Positions 43,668-51,975 of a stretch of DNA of 64,000 nucleotides are shown piece by piece. Position 1 is the first letter of the stretch, and each line of letters opens with the position of its first letter. The notes beneath the pieces were generated by a model. The model saw only the letters and a list, made by a program, of their open reading frames with translations. It searched no databases and was not told the origin of the DNA. The stretch comes from Candidatus Lutibacillus vidarii (lineage in GTDB: Bacteria > Actinomycetota > Actinomycetes > Actinomycetales > Dermatophilaceae), in the NCBI GenBank assembly GCA_016717165.1, contig JADKGA010000003.1:620001-684000 (forward strand). The letters are read 5' to 3'. The translations under genes and the position numbers were made by a program.

Positions 43668-44693
43668 TCACGGCCGGGCCAACAACGCGGTCGCGGCGAG
43701 CACGTGCGCGCCGGCGGCCCGGTCACCCTCGACGCGGTGCGGCACCGAGTGTGGCTCCGCACGCCCCCCGGCGAGGCGGCAGAAGTCGATGCCATCCATG
43801 ACGACGACCGCGGCCAAGCCCGGCCGCCAGCCTGCGGGCCCCGCATCGGGCAGCGCCGCGGCACCCCGTGGGCCGACCCGCCACGCGCCTCCGCCCGGAC
43901 CGGTGAGGACGAGGTGGACCAGCTCGTCGTCGAGGTCGCCGCCCGCGCTCAGCCACGCGCCGGGCAGCATCCGCACGCCGAGATCGGACATCAGATGGAC
44001 GTCGCCGGGTGCCGGGTCGAGGGCCGGGCGGCCGAGGACGGTGCGGAGGTCCTCCGCATGCACCCAGGTCTCGAAGGCCCGGTCCAGGAGGACGTCCCCT
44101 GCCGCCATCACGGTGCCGAGGTAGGGCACCTGCCGCGCCATCCCCGGTTCGCCCACCGCAGCGGTATGCCGCGCGATCGCCGCCGCCTGAGCCCGCCATA
44201 CCGCCAGTGCCTCCCGCAGGGAGGCTCCGGCCGGGCCGCTGCGCGCGCTGGCCGTCCGGGTGAGGACATCGGCACCCGAGCCCGTCTCCGGTGGGGTCGG
44301 CAGGCCGAGCGCAGCGCCCGCCAGCGCGTCGACGGCCAGCAGATGGGCGAGGACATCGGTGGCCGTCCACTCCCCGAGCACCGGCTCCTGCGCCGGACGG
44401 GCGAGCAGGGCAGGCCCGAGCGAGGAGAGCTCGATGAGCTGGCGCAGGTAGGGGACCCCAGCGGCCGGGAGCTGATCCGCTCGCGGCAGCGGCCGGTTCG
44501 CCCCCTCCGACCGTGCGCCGGCGAGGACAGCGGCTCGCAGCCCGACAGGCGGCGCCACCGGGTCGTCCTCGCTCAGGTCGCTCAGCAGCCGCCACACCGC
44601 GTCGTTGTCATCCATGGCCTCGCCCCCACTCGGTGCTCCGGTCTCGTCCACGTTGTCTGGCCCTTCCGCCGCCCCGATGTCGTCTGCAGTCAT
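43668..44693 (-). CDS. MDMPI N-terminal domain protein
   Basis: A 341-residue protein with the maleylpyruvate-isomerase/DinB-like helical bundle: GEWTATDVLAHLLAVDALAG, RHTAAVGEP and FETWVHAEDLRTVLG provide His and acidic residues able to bind zinc. Its ATG overlaps the stop of the ECF sigma gene by one base (TAATG). In this position related proteins are candidates for anti-sigma or redox-sensing partners; true mycothiol-dependent isomerase activity is less likely. Confidence 0.82.
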   Translation of the reverse strand: MTADDIGAAEGPDNVDETGAPSGGEAMDDNDAVWRLLSDLSEDDPVAPPVGLRAAVLAGARSEGANRPLPRADQLPAAGVPYLRQLIELSSLGPALLARPAQEPVLGEWTATDVLAHLLAVDALAGAALGLPTPPETGSGADVLTRTASARSGPAGASLREALAVWRAQAAAIARHTAAVGEPGMARQVPYLGTVMAAGDVLLDRAFETWVHAEDLRTVLGRPALDPAPGDVHLMSDLGVRMLPGAWLSAGGDLDDELVHLVLTGPGGGAWRVGPRGAAALPDAGPAGWRPGLAAVVVMDGIDFCRLAGGRAEPHSVPHRVEGDRAAGAHVLAATALLARP

Positions 44694-45262
44694 TACGCAC
44701 CCGCCCAACCGGCCGCCGCGAGCTCGGCAGCCAGTCGTTGCCGCGCGGCGCGCAGCCGTGTCTTGGTGGTTCCCTCGGGGATTCCCAAGCGGTCGGCGAT
44801 CACGCGCACGGGGAGCTCCTCGTAGTAGAGCATCCGCACGACCTCCCGGTAGGTCTCCGGGAGCTGGTCGACCGCAGCGGCCACCCGGCGCGCCACGGTG
44901 GCGTCCAGGGCCTGCTCCTCGGCGCTCGGGGCCGAGTCGTCGACACGGGCGTAGGACGGCCGGGACCGCACGGCCTCCCGGCGGACCCAGTCGACCGCGC
45001 GTCGATGAGCGAGCACCGCGAGCCAGCCGCGCAGGCTGCCCTTGTGCCCGTCGAAGGTGCCCGGTGACGTCCACAGCTGGAGGAAGACCTGCTGGGTGAC
45101 ATCCTCCGCCGCGTGCCGTTCCCCGCAGACCCGGGCTGCCACGGCGTGCACCATCGTCGCGAACCGGTCGTAGGCCGCCGCGAGGGCGACCTCGTCCCCC
45201 AGGCCCAGCCGACGGACCAGCTCGTCGTCGGTGAGGATGGCCTCCGCGTGGTCTGGCAGCAT
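44693..45262 (-). CDS. ECF sigma factor
   Basis: A 189-residue ECF sigma factor. Region 2 has HAAEDVTQQVFLQLWTSPGT and KGSLRGWLAVLAHRRAVDWV; region 4 has LPETYREVVRMLYYEELPVR and IPEGTTKTRLRAARQRL. The start MLPDHAEAILTDDE at ATG 45262 follows GAGGTGAG. It is transcribed with the MDMPI protein and lies 129 nt downstream of the DUF4331 group on the same strand. Confidence 0.93.
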   Translation of the reverse strand: MLPDHAEAILTDDELVRRLGLGDEVALAAAYDRFATMVHAVAARVCGERHAAEDVTQQVFLQLWTSPGTFDGHKGSLRGWLAVLAHRRAVDWVRREAVRSRPSYARVDDSAPSAEEQALDATVARRVAAAVDQLPETYREVVRMLYYEELPVRVIADRLGIPEGTTKTRLRAARQRLAAELAAAGWAGA

Positions 45263-45391
45263 CGTTGGCTCACCTCGTCCCTTTGGGCGTGGACCAGCCT
45301 GCCAGCCAGCCGCGGCCCACGCCACGGTTACCGTCCGGGGTGGCGCGCACCCGGTGGTATGCCGTGTGCGCGCTTCGGACCGGTCCCGGGG

Positions 45392-45814
45392 TCACGACAG
45401 CGCCCAGTCGATGCACGTCACCTGTCCCGGCTCGAGGTCGACCGAGCATGGTGAGCCATCGGGCAGCACCCACAGCTGGTAGCGCCCAGGCTGCAGGTCC
45501 GGGAAGACCGCCGAGGCGACGAGCCGTCCTGACGGCACCGGCCGGCGCAGCACCGCGACATGGGGCGGGTGGCCCGTCGAGGCGTGCGTATGGGCGTCCG
45601 GATGCTCAGGCGTGGGGTAGTCACCATGACCGCGACCGGCACGGTGCTGCCCCAGGCCGACCTCGCAGAGCTGCTGGTCGAGCCGGCGCACCCCGATCTC
45701 CGAACCGACCAGCTCCTCCGGGCAGGTGATGACCAGAGCGGCCGAACCTGCTCCGACGTCGAGCAGGACCGGGCCCTGGCCGGCATACGGGTTCTCCACC
45801 CACACGGCGGTCAT
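45392..45814 (-). CDS. Hypothetical protein
   Basis: A 140-residue protein starting MTAVWVENPYAGQGPVLLDV, ending GQVTCIDWALS, with a His-rich middle (HPDAHTHASTGHPPHV) and a probable beta-sandwich (LVASAVFPDLQPGRYQLWVL). I do not recognise the family. Its start overlaps the stop of the DUF4331 gene (ATGA), so it belongs to that operon. Confidence 0.6.
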   Translation of the reverse strand: MTAVWVENPYAGQGPVLLDVGAGSAALVITCPEELVGSEIGVRRLDQQLCEVGLGQHRAGRGHGDYPTPEHPDAHTHASTGHPPHVAVLRRPVPSGRLVASAVFPDLQPGRYQLWVLPDGSPCSVDLEPGQVTCIDWALS

Positions 45815-47190
45815 GAGGCGAAGCTTCCCGGGATGGCCTGGTATCCCCCGATCGGGGTACCGAGGTAGGGGAAGGTGGCGAGGGTGGGCGGGTTGGTGTT
45901 CGTCGAGCCGTCGGAGAGCCCGGCCACTACGGCGTCCGGCGTGAAGGTCGAGTCCACGAGCGGGATGGTGAGGCCGGCCACCGCCCGCAGCTCGATGGTC
46001 GTCACGTCGTCGCCGACCCGACGGCCGTTGGGGAAGCCGGCGGGGTCACCGGCGACGAGCCCCAACGGGTTGGGCGTGGCGGAGGGCGGGACGGCGACAT
46101 TGAGCCGCAGCAGGTCCGCCTGCGTCGGGCCGGTGAAGTTCTGGAAGCCCGGGACGACCCCGGTGGGGATGCCGGTCAGCAGGATCGCAGCGAGGTCGGC
46201 CCGGGGCTTGCGATATGCCGACAGGTTCGGAAAGACCCCGGGATAGAGCACCGGCAGCAGCCGAGCCAGCTCGGGGTCGGCGACATATCCGGCATACTCG
46301 CTGTCCTTGTCCGGACCCTCGGCATTCCACTCGTCCTTGCGGGACATCGGCACGACAACCTCGTTGAACAGCGGGTTGCCCAGCCGGGAGACCTGCACCC
46401 ACGGGCCGATCGAGACGGTCCTGCCGGGCGTCTCGCCGCGGATGGTCGCCGTCCGCCGACTCGCGGTGGCCCAGATGCCGATGACGGCGGTCGGGTCAGC
46501 GACATCGGTGGGTCGGCCGCCACCGCGGGTGAGATCGGTGATCGGCACCTGGAGAGCGATGGTGTGGACATTGAGCCCCCCGGTCCCATCCAGGCCCGGC
46601 GCGGCCGCGAGGGGGATGAGGTGGGCCGGGTTGAACGGTCGCAGCGCGGCCAGGTCGAAGATGCTCCCGAGGTCGACGAAGAAGGCCTCGGCCCGCTGAC
46701 CGGCGAAGACCTGGCGCCCGCCGCGCAGCCGGCAGACCGCGGAGGCGGCCAGCGCTTCGTAGTTCGGCGTGCTGCGGACCCCGACGTTGACCGGCGGCAC
46801 GGGCAGGCCCTTGCCGAGGACCGTCGACTCCCCCGACCGGGTGATCCGGGTGACCGTGTAGGTCTGCGGCCGGTTCCACGCGGCGGAGGTCAGGCTCGTG
46901 ATCGGCCCGGTGTTGTAGAGGAAGGTGTCAGGATTGCGGATCGTCGTGGAGAACCGGAACCGGTAGGTGACATCGGGCTTCGCGTCGCCTCGGTTGGCGA
47001 TATTGATGTCGTAGCGGACGTCCTCGGCGAACTCGTAGAAGTTCGGGCCGCCCTGCGGGTTCTGGAACGGGATGAAGTTGGCGAGGATCGTCACCGTGTC
47101 CGGCCGGTCCGGGCTGACGAAGGCATAGAGGTCGGTGTTGTCGGCGGCCGGGTCGTTGGAGATCTCGGGGGCTTCGCGGTGCGAGGACAT
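45811..47190 (-). CDS. DUF4331 family protein
   Basis: A 459-residue protein with the DUF4331 start SSHREAPEISNDPAADNTDL and YAFVSPDRPDTVTILANFIP, then QNPQGGPNFYEFAEDVRYDI. DUF4331 proteins are exported or periplasmic in many bacteria, with no assigned activity; no signal peptide is visible here. ATG 47190 overlaps the stop of the Tat-signal protein by one base. The next gene overlaps by 4 nt. Confidence 0.9.
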   Translation of the reverse strand: MSSHREAPEISNDPAADNTDLYAFVSPDRPDTVTILANFIPFQNPQGGPNFYEFAEDVRYDINIANRGDAKPDVTYRFRFSTTIRNPDTFLYNTGPITSLTSAAWNRPQTYTVTRITRSGESTVLGKGLPVPPVNVGVRSTPNYEALAASAVCRLRGGRQVFAGQRAEAFFVDLGSIFDLAALRPFNPAHLIPLAAAPGLDGTGGLNVHTIALQVPITDLTRGGGRPTDVADPTAVIGIWATASRRTATIRGETPGRTVSIGPWVQVSRLGNPLFNEVVVPMSRKDEWNAEGPDKDSEYAGYVADPELARLLPVLYPGVFPNLSAYRKPRADLAAILLTGIPTGVVPGFQNFTGPTQADLLRLNVAVPPSATPNPLGLVAGDPAGFPNGRRVGDDVTTIELRAVAGLTIPLVDSTFTPDAVVAGLSDGSTNTNPPTLATFPYLGTPIGGYQAIPGSFAS

Positions 47191-47459
47191 CAGCGCTGCC
47201 CTCCCGCCGCGGTCTCGGCCAGGCGCGCGGCCAGGCGCCGGTCGGTGAACACCGCGCGACGGTCGCCGCGGACGACCACGACCCGTCCGGCGGTCGGGTC
47301 CGCGACATAGGCCACCAGCGGGCCGTTCGCGGTGGCGTCGCCGGCCTGGCCGGGTGCCGACAGGTCGGCGGCGTATGCCGGCTGGGCCAGTCCCAGCGCG
47401 AGCGTCGCCGAGCTGGCCCCGGCGGCGGCGATGAAGGTTCGACGGGAGGGGGACGTCAT
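47190..47459 (-). CDS. Small Tat-exported protein
   Basis: An 89-residue protein with the twin-arginine signal SPSRRTFIAAAGASSATLAL and an AYA-A cleavage region, leaving about 60 residues (PLVAYVADPTAGRVVVVRGD). The tail ends in an Arg/Ala-rich helix. It begins the DUF4331 operon. It may be exported with a partner that lacks its own signal (for example the DUF4331 protein), which is inference. Confidence 0.72.
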   Translation of the reverse strand: MTSPSRRTFIAAAGASSATLALGLAQPAYAADLSAPGQAGDATANGPLVAYVADPTAGRVVVVRGDRRAVFTDRRLAARLAETAAGGQR

Positions 47460-47568
47460 CTCGGGCTCCTGAGGGGTCGGGGTCCGCCACGGCTGCGGAC
47501 GGGCTCGGTCACCCCTGGTTCGCACCGGAGGCGAGGACGGTTTGCCGCGCGAAGGCCTGATCTGGCCG

Positions 47569-47616
47569 CTCGGGTGAGCGGAACCGACGCCCTGACGTCG
47601 GTTCCGCTCACCCGAG
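47569..47616. repeat. Palindrome family B, copy 2 (perfect)
   Basis: Arms 47569-47589 and 47596-47616 are perfectly complementary over 21 bp (CTCGGGTGAGCGGAACCGACG) around the loop CCCTGA. The copy lies in the gap between the Tat-protein start (47459) and the end of the PepSY gene (47695). Confidence 0.88.
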
Positions 47617-47694
47617 GCCGACGGGGACCCAGGCGTCGAGGCGACGCCCTGGTGGGCGGGCGGGCGCCCCGAGCGCGCCCACCCGCCCGGCTGC

Positions 47695-49236
47695 TCACGC
47701 GCTGGCGTGCTCAGCCCGTCGTCGCCGAAGGAGCAGCAGCTCCACGGCAAGGACGACGATGAGGGAGAGCCCCAGCAACGGCATGAAGAGGCCCAGTGCG
47801 ACAAGAACCACGAGCAACCACGGCCTCGCGCGCAGCGGCATCGCGCCGCGTGGGGCCCCGAGGGACCCCTTCGGCCGACGCCGCCACCACATGATCGGCC
47901 CGGTCACGCAGAGGACAAGGATCGTCACGCAAAAGAGCGCGCTGGCCACGAAGTTGAGCGAGCCGAAGCGCTGCCCCTCGTGCATCGCGATCGTCTGGGA
48001 GACCACCTTGGCGACGGGCGAGTACTCGTCGAAGGAGTACCGCCCGGCCACCGCGCCCGAGTACTGGTCGACGTGAACGACCCGTTCGAGGGTGGTGTCT
48101 GCGTATGCCGGTGTGCTCCGGTCATGCCACATATCGGCCAGGACGGAGAAGACCCCGTCCTTCTCACTGGGATAGAGCACGAAGTAGGGGCCGGCGAGAC
48201 CGTCACGCATCGCGACCGCCATCACCGTGTCGAGCGAGATGCGCCCTTCGACCCCGCCTGCCGACTGACCCGTCCCATGGTCCATACCCGGCATCGACCC
48301 CATATCGCCGTCGCTCTGGGGCACCGGCGCTGCGCCTTCGGCCCACGGCGCGGGCGCCGAGGTGTTGCCGACGGCGTCGAGCTTGTCACCCAGGCCGGAG
48401 GTGGCGCCCGGGTCTTCGCCCCACAGGCTGAACCCTGACCCGGTCACCACACTCTGGACCTTGGCGCCCCACAACCCAGTCCAGGGCAGCCCCGATCCGA
48501 CAAGGAGCAGGATCCAGATCCCGGTGACGACACCGACCAGACCGTGCCGGTGCCGAAGGACGGCTCCCCGCGCGCCCGCCGCTACTCGGCGCAGCCGCCC
48601 GCGGCGACCCTTGAAGAAGAGGTAGTAGCCGGTGAGTGTCATGACGATGCCCCAACAGGCCGCCAGCTCGATAATCCGGTCGCCGATACTGCCGAGGGTG
48701 TTCGCCGACCCCGTGACGGGATCGGTGAACAGCTCAACCTGGGCGATCTGCCCGAAGATGATCATCCCGTGAATCTCGGTCGCGACATTGCTCGGGAGCT
48801 TGTCCGGATCGAGGTCCCCGGTCACCTTCGCGGTCCACGGGTTGACGTAGACGTTACGGGTGGCGCCTTCGGCGGTATCGATCGTGAAGGCCGTCGCGCG
48901 ATCGTCCCCGCCGAACTGGACCGCGCTGATCGTGGCCCCCGGATAGGCAGCCAGGACTGCGGCCTCTTGCCGCGAGGCGGCCGCCGGTGCCCCATAGGCC
49001 GGTTGGGACACGGTCATCACCCCGGGGTTCAAGGCGGGGTCGATCTGCCACTTGAAGAGGATGACCAGACCGGTGACGGCGAGCAGTGCGAACACAGGGA
49101 TGACGATGATCGAGGCGTAGAAGTGCCAACGCCAGAAGGCGCGGAAGAGCCCGCCGGTCCGTTCGATCGGCGGTGACTCAGCGCGTTCGGTGGTTGGCAG
49201 AGCGGGCGTGACGGGTTGTTCGAGTGTGGTGGACAA
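47695..49236 (-). CDS. PepSY-associated membrane protein with Met/His-rich loop
   Basis: A 513-residue protein with four main membrane segments. FWRWHFYASIIVIPVFALLAV starts the PepSY-TM fold, and HGMIIFGQIAQVELFTDPVT and TIAMHEGQRFGSLNF are family motifs. A central loop (about residues 305-345) includes DMGSMPGMDHGTGQ, typical of copper-binding segments. TTG 49236 is chosen because TTGGAGG lies 7 nt upstream. The His-rich neighbour at 49429 supports a metal-reductase or copper-uptake role (inference). Confidence 0.85.
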   Translation of the reverse strand: MSTTLEQPVTPALPTTERAESPPIERTGGLFRAFWRWHFYASIIVIPVFALLAVTGLVILFKWQIDPALNPGVMTVSQPAYGAPAAASRQEAAVLAAYPGATISAVQFGGDDRATAFTIDTAEGATRNVYVNPWTAKVTGDLDPDKLPSNVATEIHGMIIFGQIAQVELFTDPVTGSANTLGSIGDRIIELAACWGIVMTLTGYYLFFKGRRGRLRRVAAGARGAVLRHRHGLVGVVTGIWILLLVGSGLPWTGLWGAKVQSVVTGSGFSLWGEDPGATSGLGDKLDAVGNTSAPAPWAEGAAPVPQSDGDMGSMPGMDHGTGQSAGGVEGRISLDTVMAVAMRDGLAGPYFVLYPSEKDGVFSVLADMWHDRSTPAYADTTLERVVHVDQYSGAVAGRYSFDEYSPVAKVVSQTIAMHEGQRFGSLNFVASALFCVTILVLCVTGPIMWWRRRPKGSLGAPRGAMPLRARPWLLVVLVALGLFMPLLGLSLIVVLAVELLLLRRRRAEHASA

Positions 49237-49428
49237 CGACAGACCTCCAAGGTCAGACGAAGGACGAGCGCGCTGAGCGCGCGCAACGACGAGGACGGGC
49301 GCGCGGCATACCGCCGTCTCCTGCTCAGGCAGGAACCACGGCAGGGCGACCCGCGATGTCTCCATGGGAGGAGGGAGTGACCGACCGCCCGTGACGTCAG
49401 GGTCACGGCTCGGCGGTCACGAGCCGAC

Positions 49429-50109
49429 TCAACGCCGCGGTGGTGGCGCGCGTCCGGGCGCCGGGGCGAGGACGAACCGACCTGGGCCGACCCGAGGAAC
49501 TCCGCCGCCGCCCGGTGCCCAGACCGGAGCGATGTCGAGGTGCGGCAGGGTCGGGATGACCAGTCGATCGATGAGCCTTCGGCCGAGCGCGTCGCTGAGC
49601 GCCTCGCCCCTGGCCAACCACCAGGCCAAGACCACCGCGACACAGCCGTGGGCGAGCACCATCATGGGCGACACCATCTGGTGCGCAGCTGCAGCGTCGA
49701 CCGCCGGAAGGCCGTGGTGGTGCCCTGCCATATGCTCCAGCGCTGCCGCCTCTGACATGACGCTGCCAGTCGTCTCCGCGACGACGAGCACCGTGTGTCC
49801 GACCATTTGACCGAGCGTCATGAGTCCGGCGATCGGGAGGAACGAGCGGCGACGAGTCCCGAGGACTGCGCGGCCGGACAGGGCGCCCCCGAAGAGGCCC
49901 AGCGTCACCAGGAGCGAGGGCGTGGTCCCGTGCGCGGCCACATGCCCACCGACGGTCGCCCCGGTGGTGAGAGCGGCGAAGGCCGGAACACGCAGCCCCA
50001 GCGACAGGCGCCGAGCATCGAGGGCATGCCGATGGAGGCTCGCTGCGCCCGGCGCGACCCGGTGCGCGACGCCCCCGCCTGTCACGCGGGACAATGTAGC
50101 GGCCGTCAC
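49429..50109 (-). CDS. His-rich membrane protein
   Basis: A 226-residue protein with 4-5 hydrophobic helices (GRRLSLGLRVPAFAALTTGA-type and SPMMVLAHGCVAVVLAWWL). A loop LEHMAGHHHGLPAVDAAAAH and other His/Met residues suggest metal binding. GTG 50109 is the likely start. It precedes the PepSY gene on the same strand by 190 nt and is divergent from a MarR regulator. Confidence 0.7.
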   Translation of the reverse strand: MTAATLSRVTGGGVAHRVAPGAASLHRHALDARRLSLGLRVPAFAALTTGATVGGHVAAHGTTPSLLVTLGLFGGALSGRAVLGTRRRSFLPIAGLMTLGQMVGHTVLVVAETTGSVMSEAAALEHMAGHHHGLPAVDAAAAHQMVSPMMVLAHGCVAVVLAWWLARGEALSDALGRRLIDRLVIPTLPHLDIAPVWAPGGGGVPRVGPGRFVLAPAPGRAPPPRR

Positions 50110-50144
50110 CCCGGTTCGTCTGCCCTCCCCGTACGCTGTCCGGC

Positions 50145-50651
50145 ATGGCCGCAATGCACCGGGAACCGGTCCGGTCCGGGCTCTCCCCGCTCTACTACCT
50201 GCACCTCGCCGCGGTCCAGGTGCAGGACCTCTTGGCCGAGGCTATGGCCACCAGTCCGCTCGATCCGGCGGAGTACGCGCTCTATAGCCTGATCTTCGAG
50301 TCCGGGCAGACCACGGCAACCCGGCTGGCCGACGAGGCCAGGGTTCCGCTCACGACGATGCTCGACACGGTGCGAAGCCTCGAACGTCGTGGTCACGTCC
50401 AGCGTCGACCGGACCCGCGCGACCGGCGAGCGATGCTCGTGGGGCTGACGCTCGAGGGGCTGGCGGTCCACCGCGCGGCCAGCAGCCACTTCGAGCTGGC
50501 CGATGCCGCCCTCCGCGCTCATCTCGCTGTAGACACCCAGGGACTGTCGGCGTCCCTGTCGGCGCTCGCCGACGCCGCCGCCCCGCGCGACGCAGTCGCT
50601 CCACGACCGACGCCAGGGCGACGTAGGTTAGCACGGTCCCGTTGCAACTAG
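50145..50651 (+). CDS. MarR-family regulator
   Basis: A 168-residue winged-helix regulator: LDPAEYALYSLIFESGQTTA, LADEARVPLTTMLDTVRSLE and RRGHVQRRPDPRDRRAMLVG are typical of MarR. The stop codon lies within the 34-bp palindrome at 50641-50674, which separates it from the lipoprotein gene. It probably controls that gene and perhaps the divergent membrane operon. Confidence 0.9.
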   Translation: MAAMHREPVRSGLSPLYYLHLAAVQVQDLLAEAMATSPLDPAEYALYSLIFESGQTTATRLADEARVPLTTMLDTVRSLERRGHVQRRPDPRDRRAMLVGLTLEGLAVHRAASSHFELADAALRAHLAVDTQGLSASLSALADAAAPRDAVAPRPTPGRRRLARSRCN

Positions 50652-50674
50652 CACGATCTCGTGCTAGTTGCAAC
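50641..50674. promoter_or_regulatory. Perfect 34-bp operator palindrome
   Basis: GTTGCAACTAGCACGA (50641-50656) and its exact complement (50659-50674) are separated by only TC. A partial half-site TTAGCACGG lies just left of it (50628-50636). It ends 2 nt before ATG 50677 and overlaps the stop codon of the MarR gene. Size, symmetry and position fit a MarR-dimer operator that blocks transcription or translation of the lipoprotein. Confidence 0.8.
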
Positions 50675-50676
50675 GC

Positions 50677-51960
50677 ATGACGCTGTCGCGACGTGAGCTC
50701 CTCGTCGGTCTCGGGTCAACCCTGGGGCTCGCCGCCTGCACCGGTCAGCCGACCCGGACGCCCAGCTCCGCCGCGACACCGGCCTCAGGCTCCTCGTCCA
50801 CCGGTGCGGCGGCCGGCGTGGGCTGGGCCTCGGACCTCGATGCCTTGGTCAAGGGCATCGACTCGACCCACCCGAACCCCTGGTGGCGAGAGCCCCGAGC
50901 CGCCTTCCTCGCCCGGGTCGAGACCCTCAAACGCACCCTGCCGACGATGGACCGGCGGGCCCAGGAGGTGGCGGTGATGGAGCTCGTCGCCACGATCGAT
51001 GGCCACACCGCGGTGTACCCCACCGATCTGGGCTGGCACTTCCTCGCCATCTCGTTCTACGAGCTCTCCGGGACGACGATCGTCACGGCATACCCGGGTC
51101 GACCCGAGCTGGTCGGAGCGACCCTCGAGTCGATCGGCGAGCTGCCACTCGCGGAGGCGCGCCGGCGACTCGAGCCCCTGGTCAACTACGACAACGACCA
51201 GACGGTCCGACTGATGATGCCGTTGACCTATGTCATGCCCGAGGCGCTCGCGGTCAAGGCGCTGGTGTCCCCTGGCGCCCAGCCGAGCTACGGGCTGCGC
51301 ACCACCGCCGGGGAACGCGTCGTGGTCAGCCCGCCGCCGCTGGACTACACCAGCTACCTCTCGACGGTCGGGTGGGACCCGGTGGGGCTGCCGCCGCGGG
51401 ACGCCCCGCTGGTCCTCACCCGTCGCCGTGAGTCGATCTGGTGGACCACCCTGCCTGGCGGGCCGCTCTACGTCGTGTACAACGAGGTCCAGACCGGCAG
51501 CCTGGCTGCCGCCGCCCCCGTGCTCGCCGCCGCGGCGCAGCTGCGCCATCCCGGCGTCATCATCGACGTCCGCAATAACGGAGGGGGCAACAACCAGACG
51601 TATGGCGGCCTGCTCGACGCCGTCCGCGACCCCCGGCTGCGTGGGCGGCTGGTCCTCATCGTCGGCCGGTCGACCTTCTCGGCCGCGATGAACTTCACCG
51701 TCGACGTCGAACAGTCCACCGACGCGGTCTTCGTCGGCGAGCCGACGGGGGCGAGGCCCAACCTCTATGGCGATGTGCGACCGGTGCAGATGCCCAGCTC
51801 GGGACTGGTCGCCCACGTGTCCAGCCGCTACTGGCCCAAGGCGGGCGACACCGACACCCGGACGACCCTCGACCCGGACGTCCGCGTCGAGTGGACCGTC
51901 AGGGACTTCCTCGCCGGCCGGGACCCAGTGCTCGATGCCGCCGTCAAGGCGCTGCACTGA
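50677..51960 (+). CDS. S41-peptidase-like lipoprotein
   Basis: A 427-residue exported protein. The N-terminus MTLSRRELLVGLGSTLGLAAC combines a twin-arginine signal with a lipobox (LAAC). The body has the tail-specific protease fold: VIIDVRNNGGGNNQTYGGLL and VLIVGRSTFSAAMNF, where Ser is the likely nucleophile, then FVGEPTGARPNLYGD. The usual catalytic Lys is not obvious, so it may be inactive. No ribosome binding site is visible because the palindrome abuts the start. Confidence 0.85.
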   Translation: MTLSRRELLVGLGSTLGLAACTGQPTRTPSSAATPASGSSSTGAAAGVGWASDLDALVKGIDSTHPNPWWREPRAAFLARVETLKRTLPTMDRRAQEVAVMELVATIDGHTAVYPTDLGWHFLAISFYELSGTTIVTAYPGRPELVGATLESIGELPLAEARRRLEPLVNYDNDQTVRLMMPLTYVMPEALAVKALVSPGAQPSYGLRTTAGERVVVSPPPLDYTSYLSTVGWDPVGLPPRDAPLVLTRRRESIWWTTLPGGPLYVVYNEVQTGSLAAAAPVLAAAAQLRHPGVIIDVRNNGGGNNQTYGGLLDAVRDPRLRGRLVLIVGRSTFSAAMNFTVDVEQSTDAVFVGEPTGARPNLYGDVRPVQMPSSGLVAHVSSRYWPKAGDTDTRTTLDPDVRVEWTVRDFLAGRDPVLDAAVKALH

Positions 51961-51975
51961 CCGGCAGCTCGGCGC

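Noticed and set aside
43668..45074. Longer frame over the MDMPI gene and sigma factor
   Set aside because: The TAATG overlap with the sigma gene and family similarity place the start at 44693; upstream residues are out-of-frame sigma sequence.
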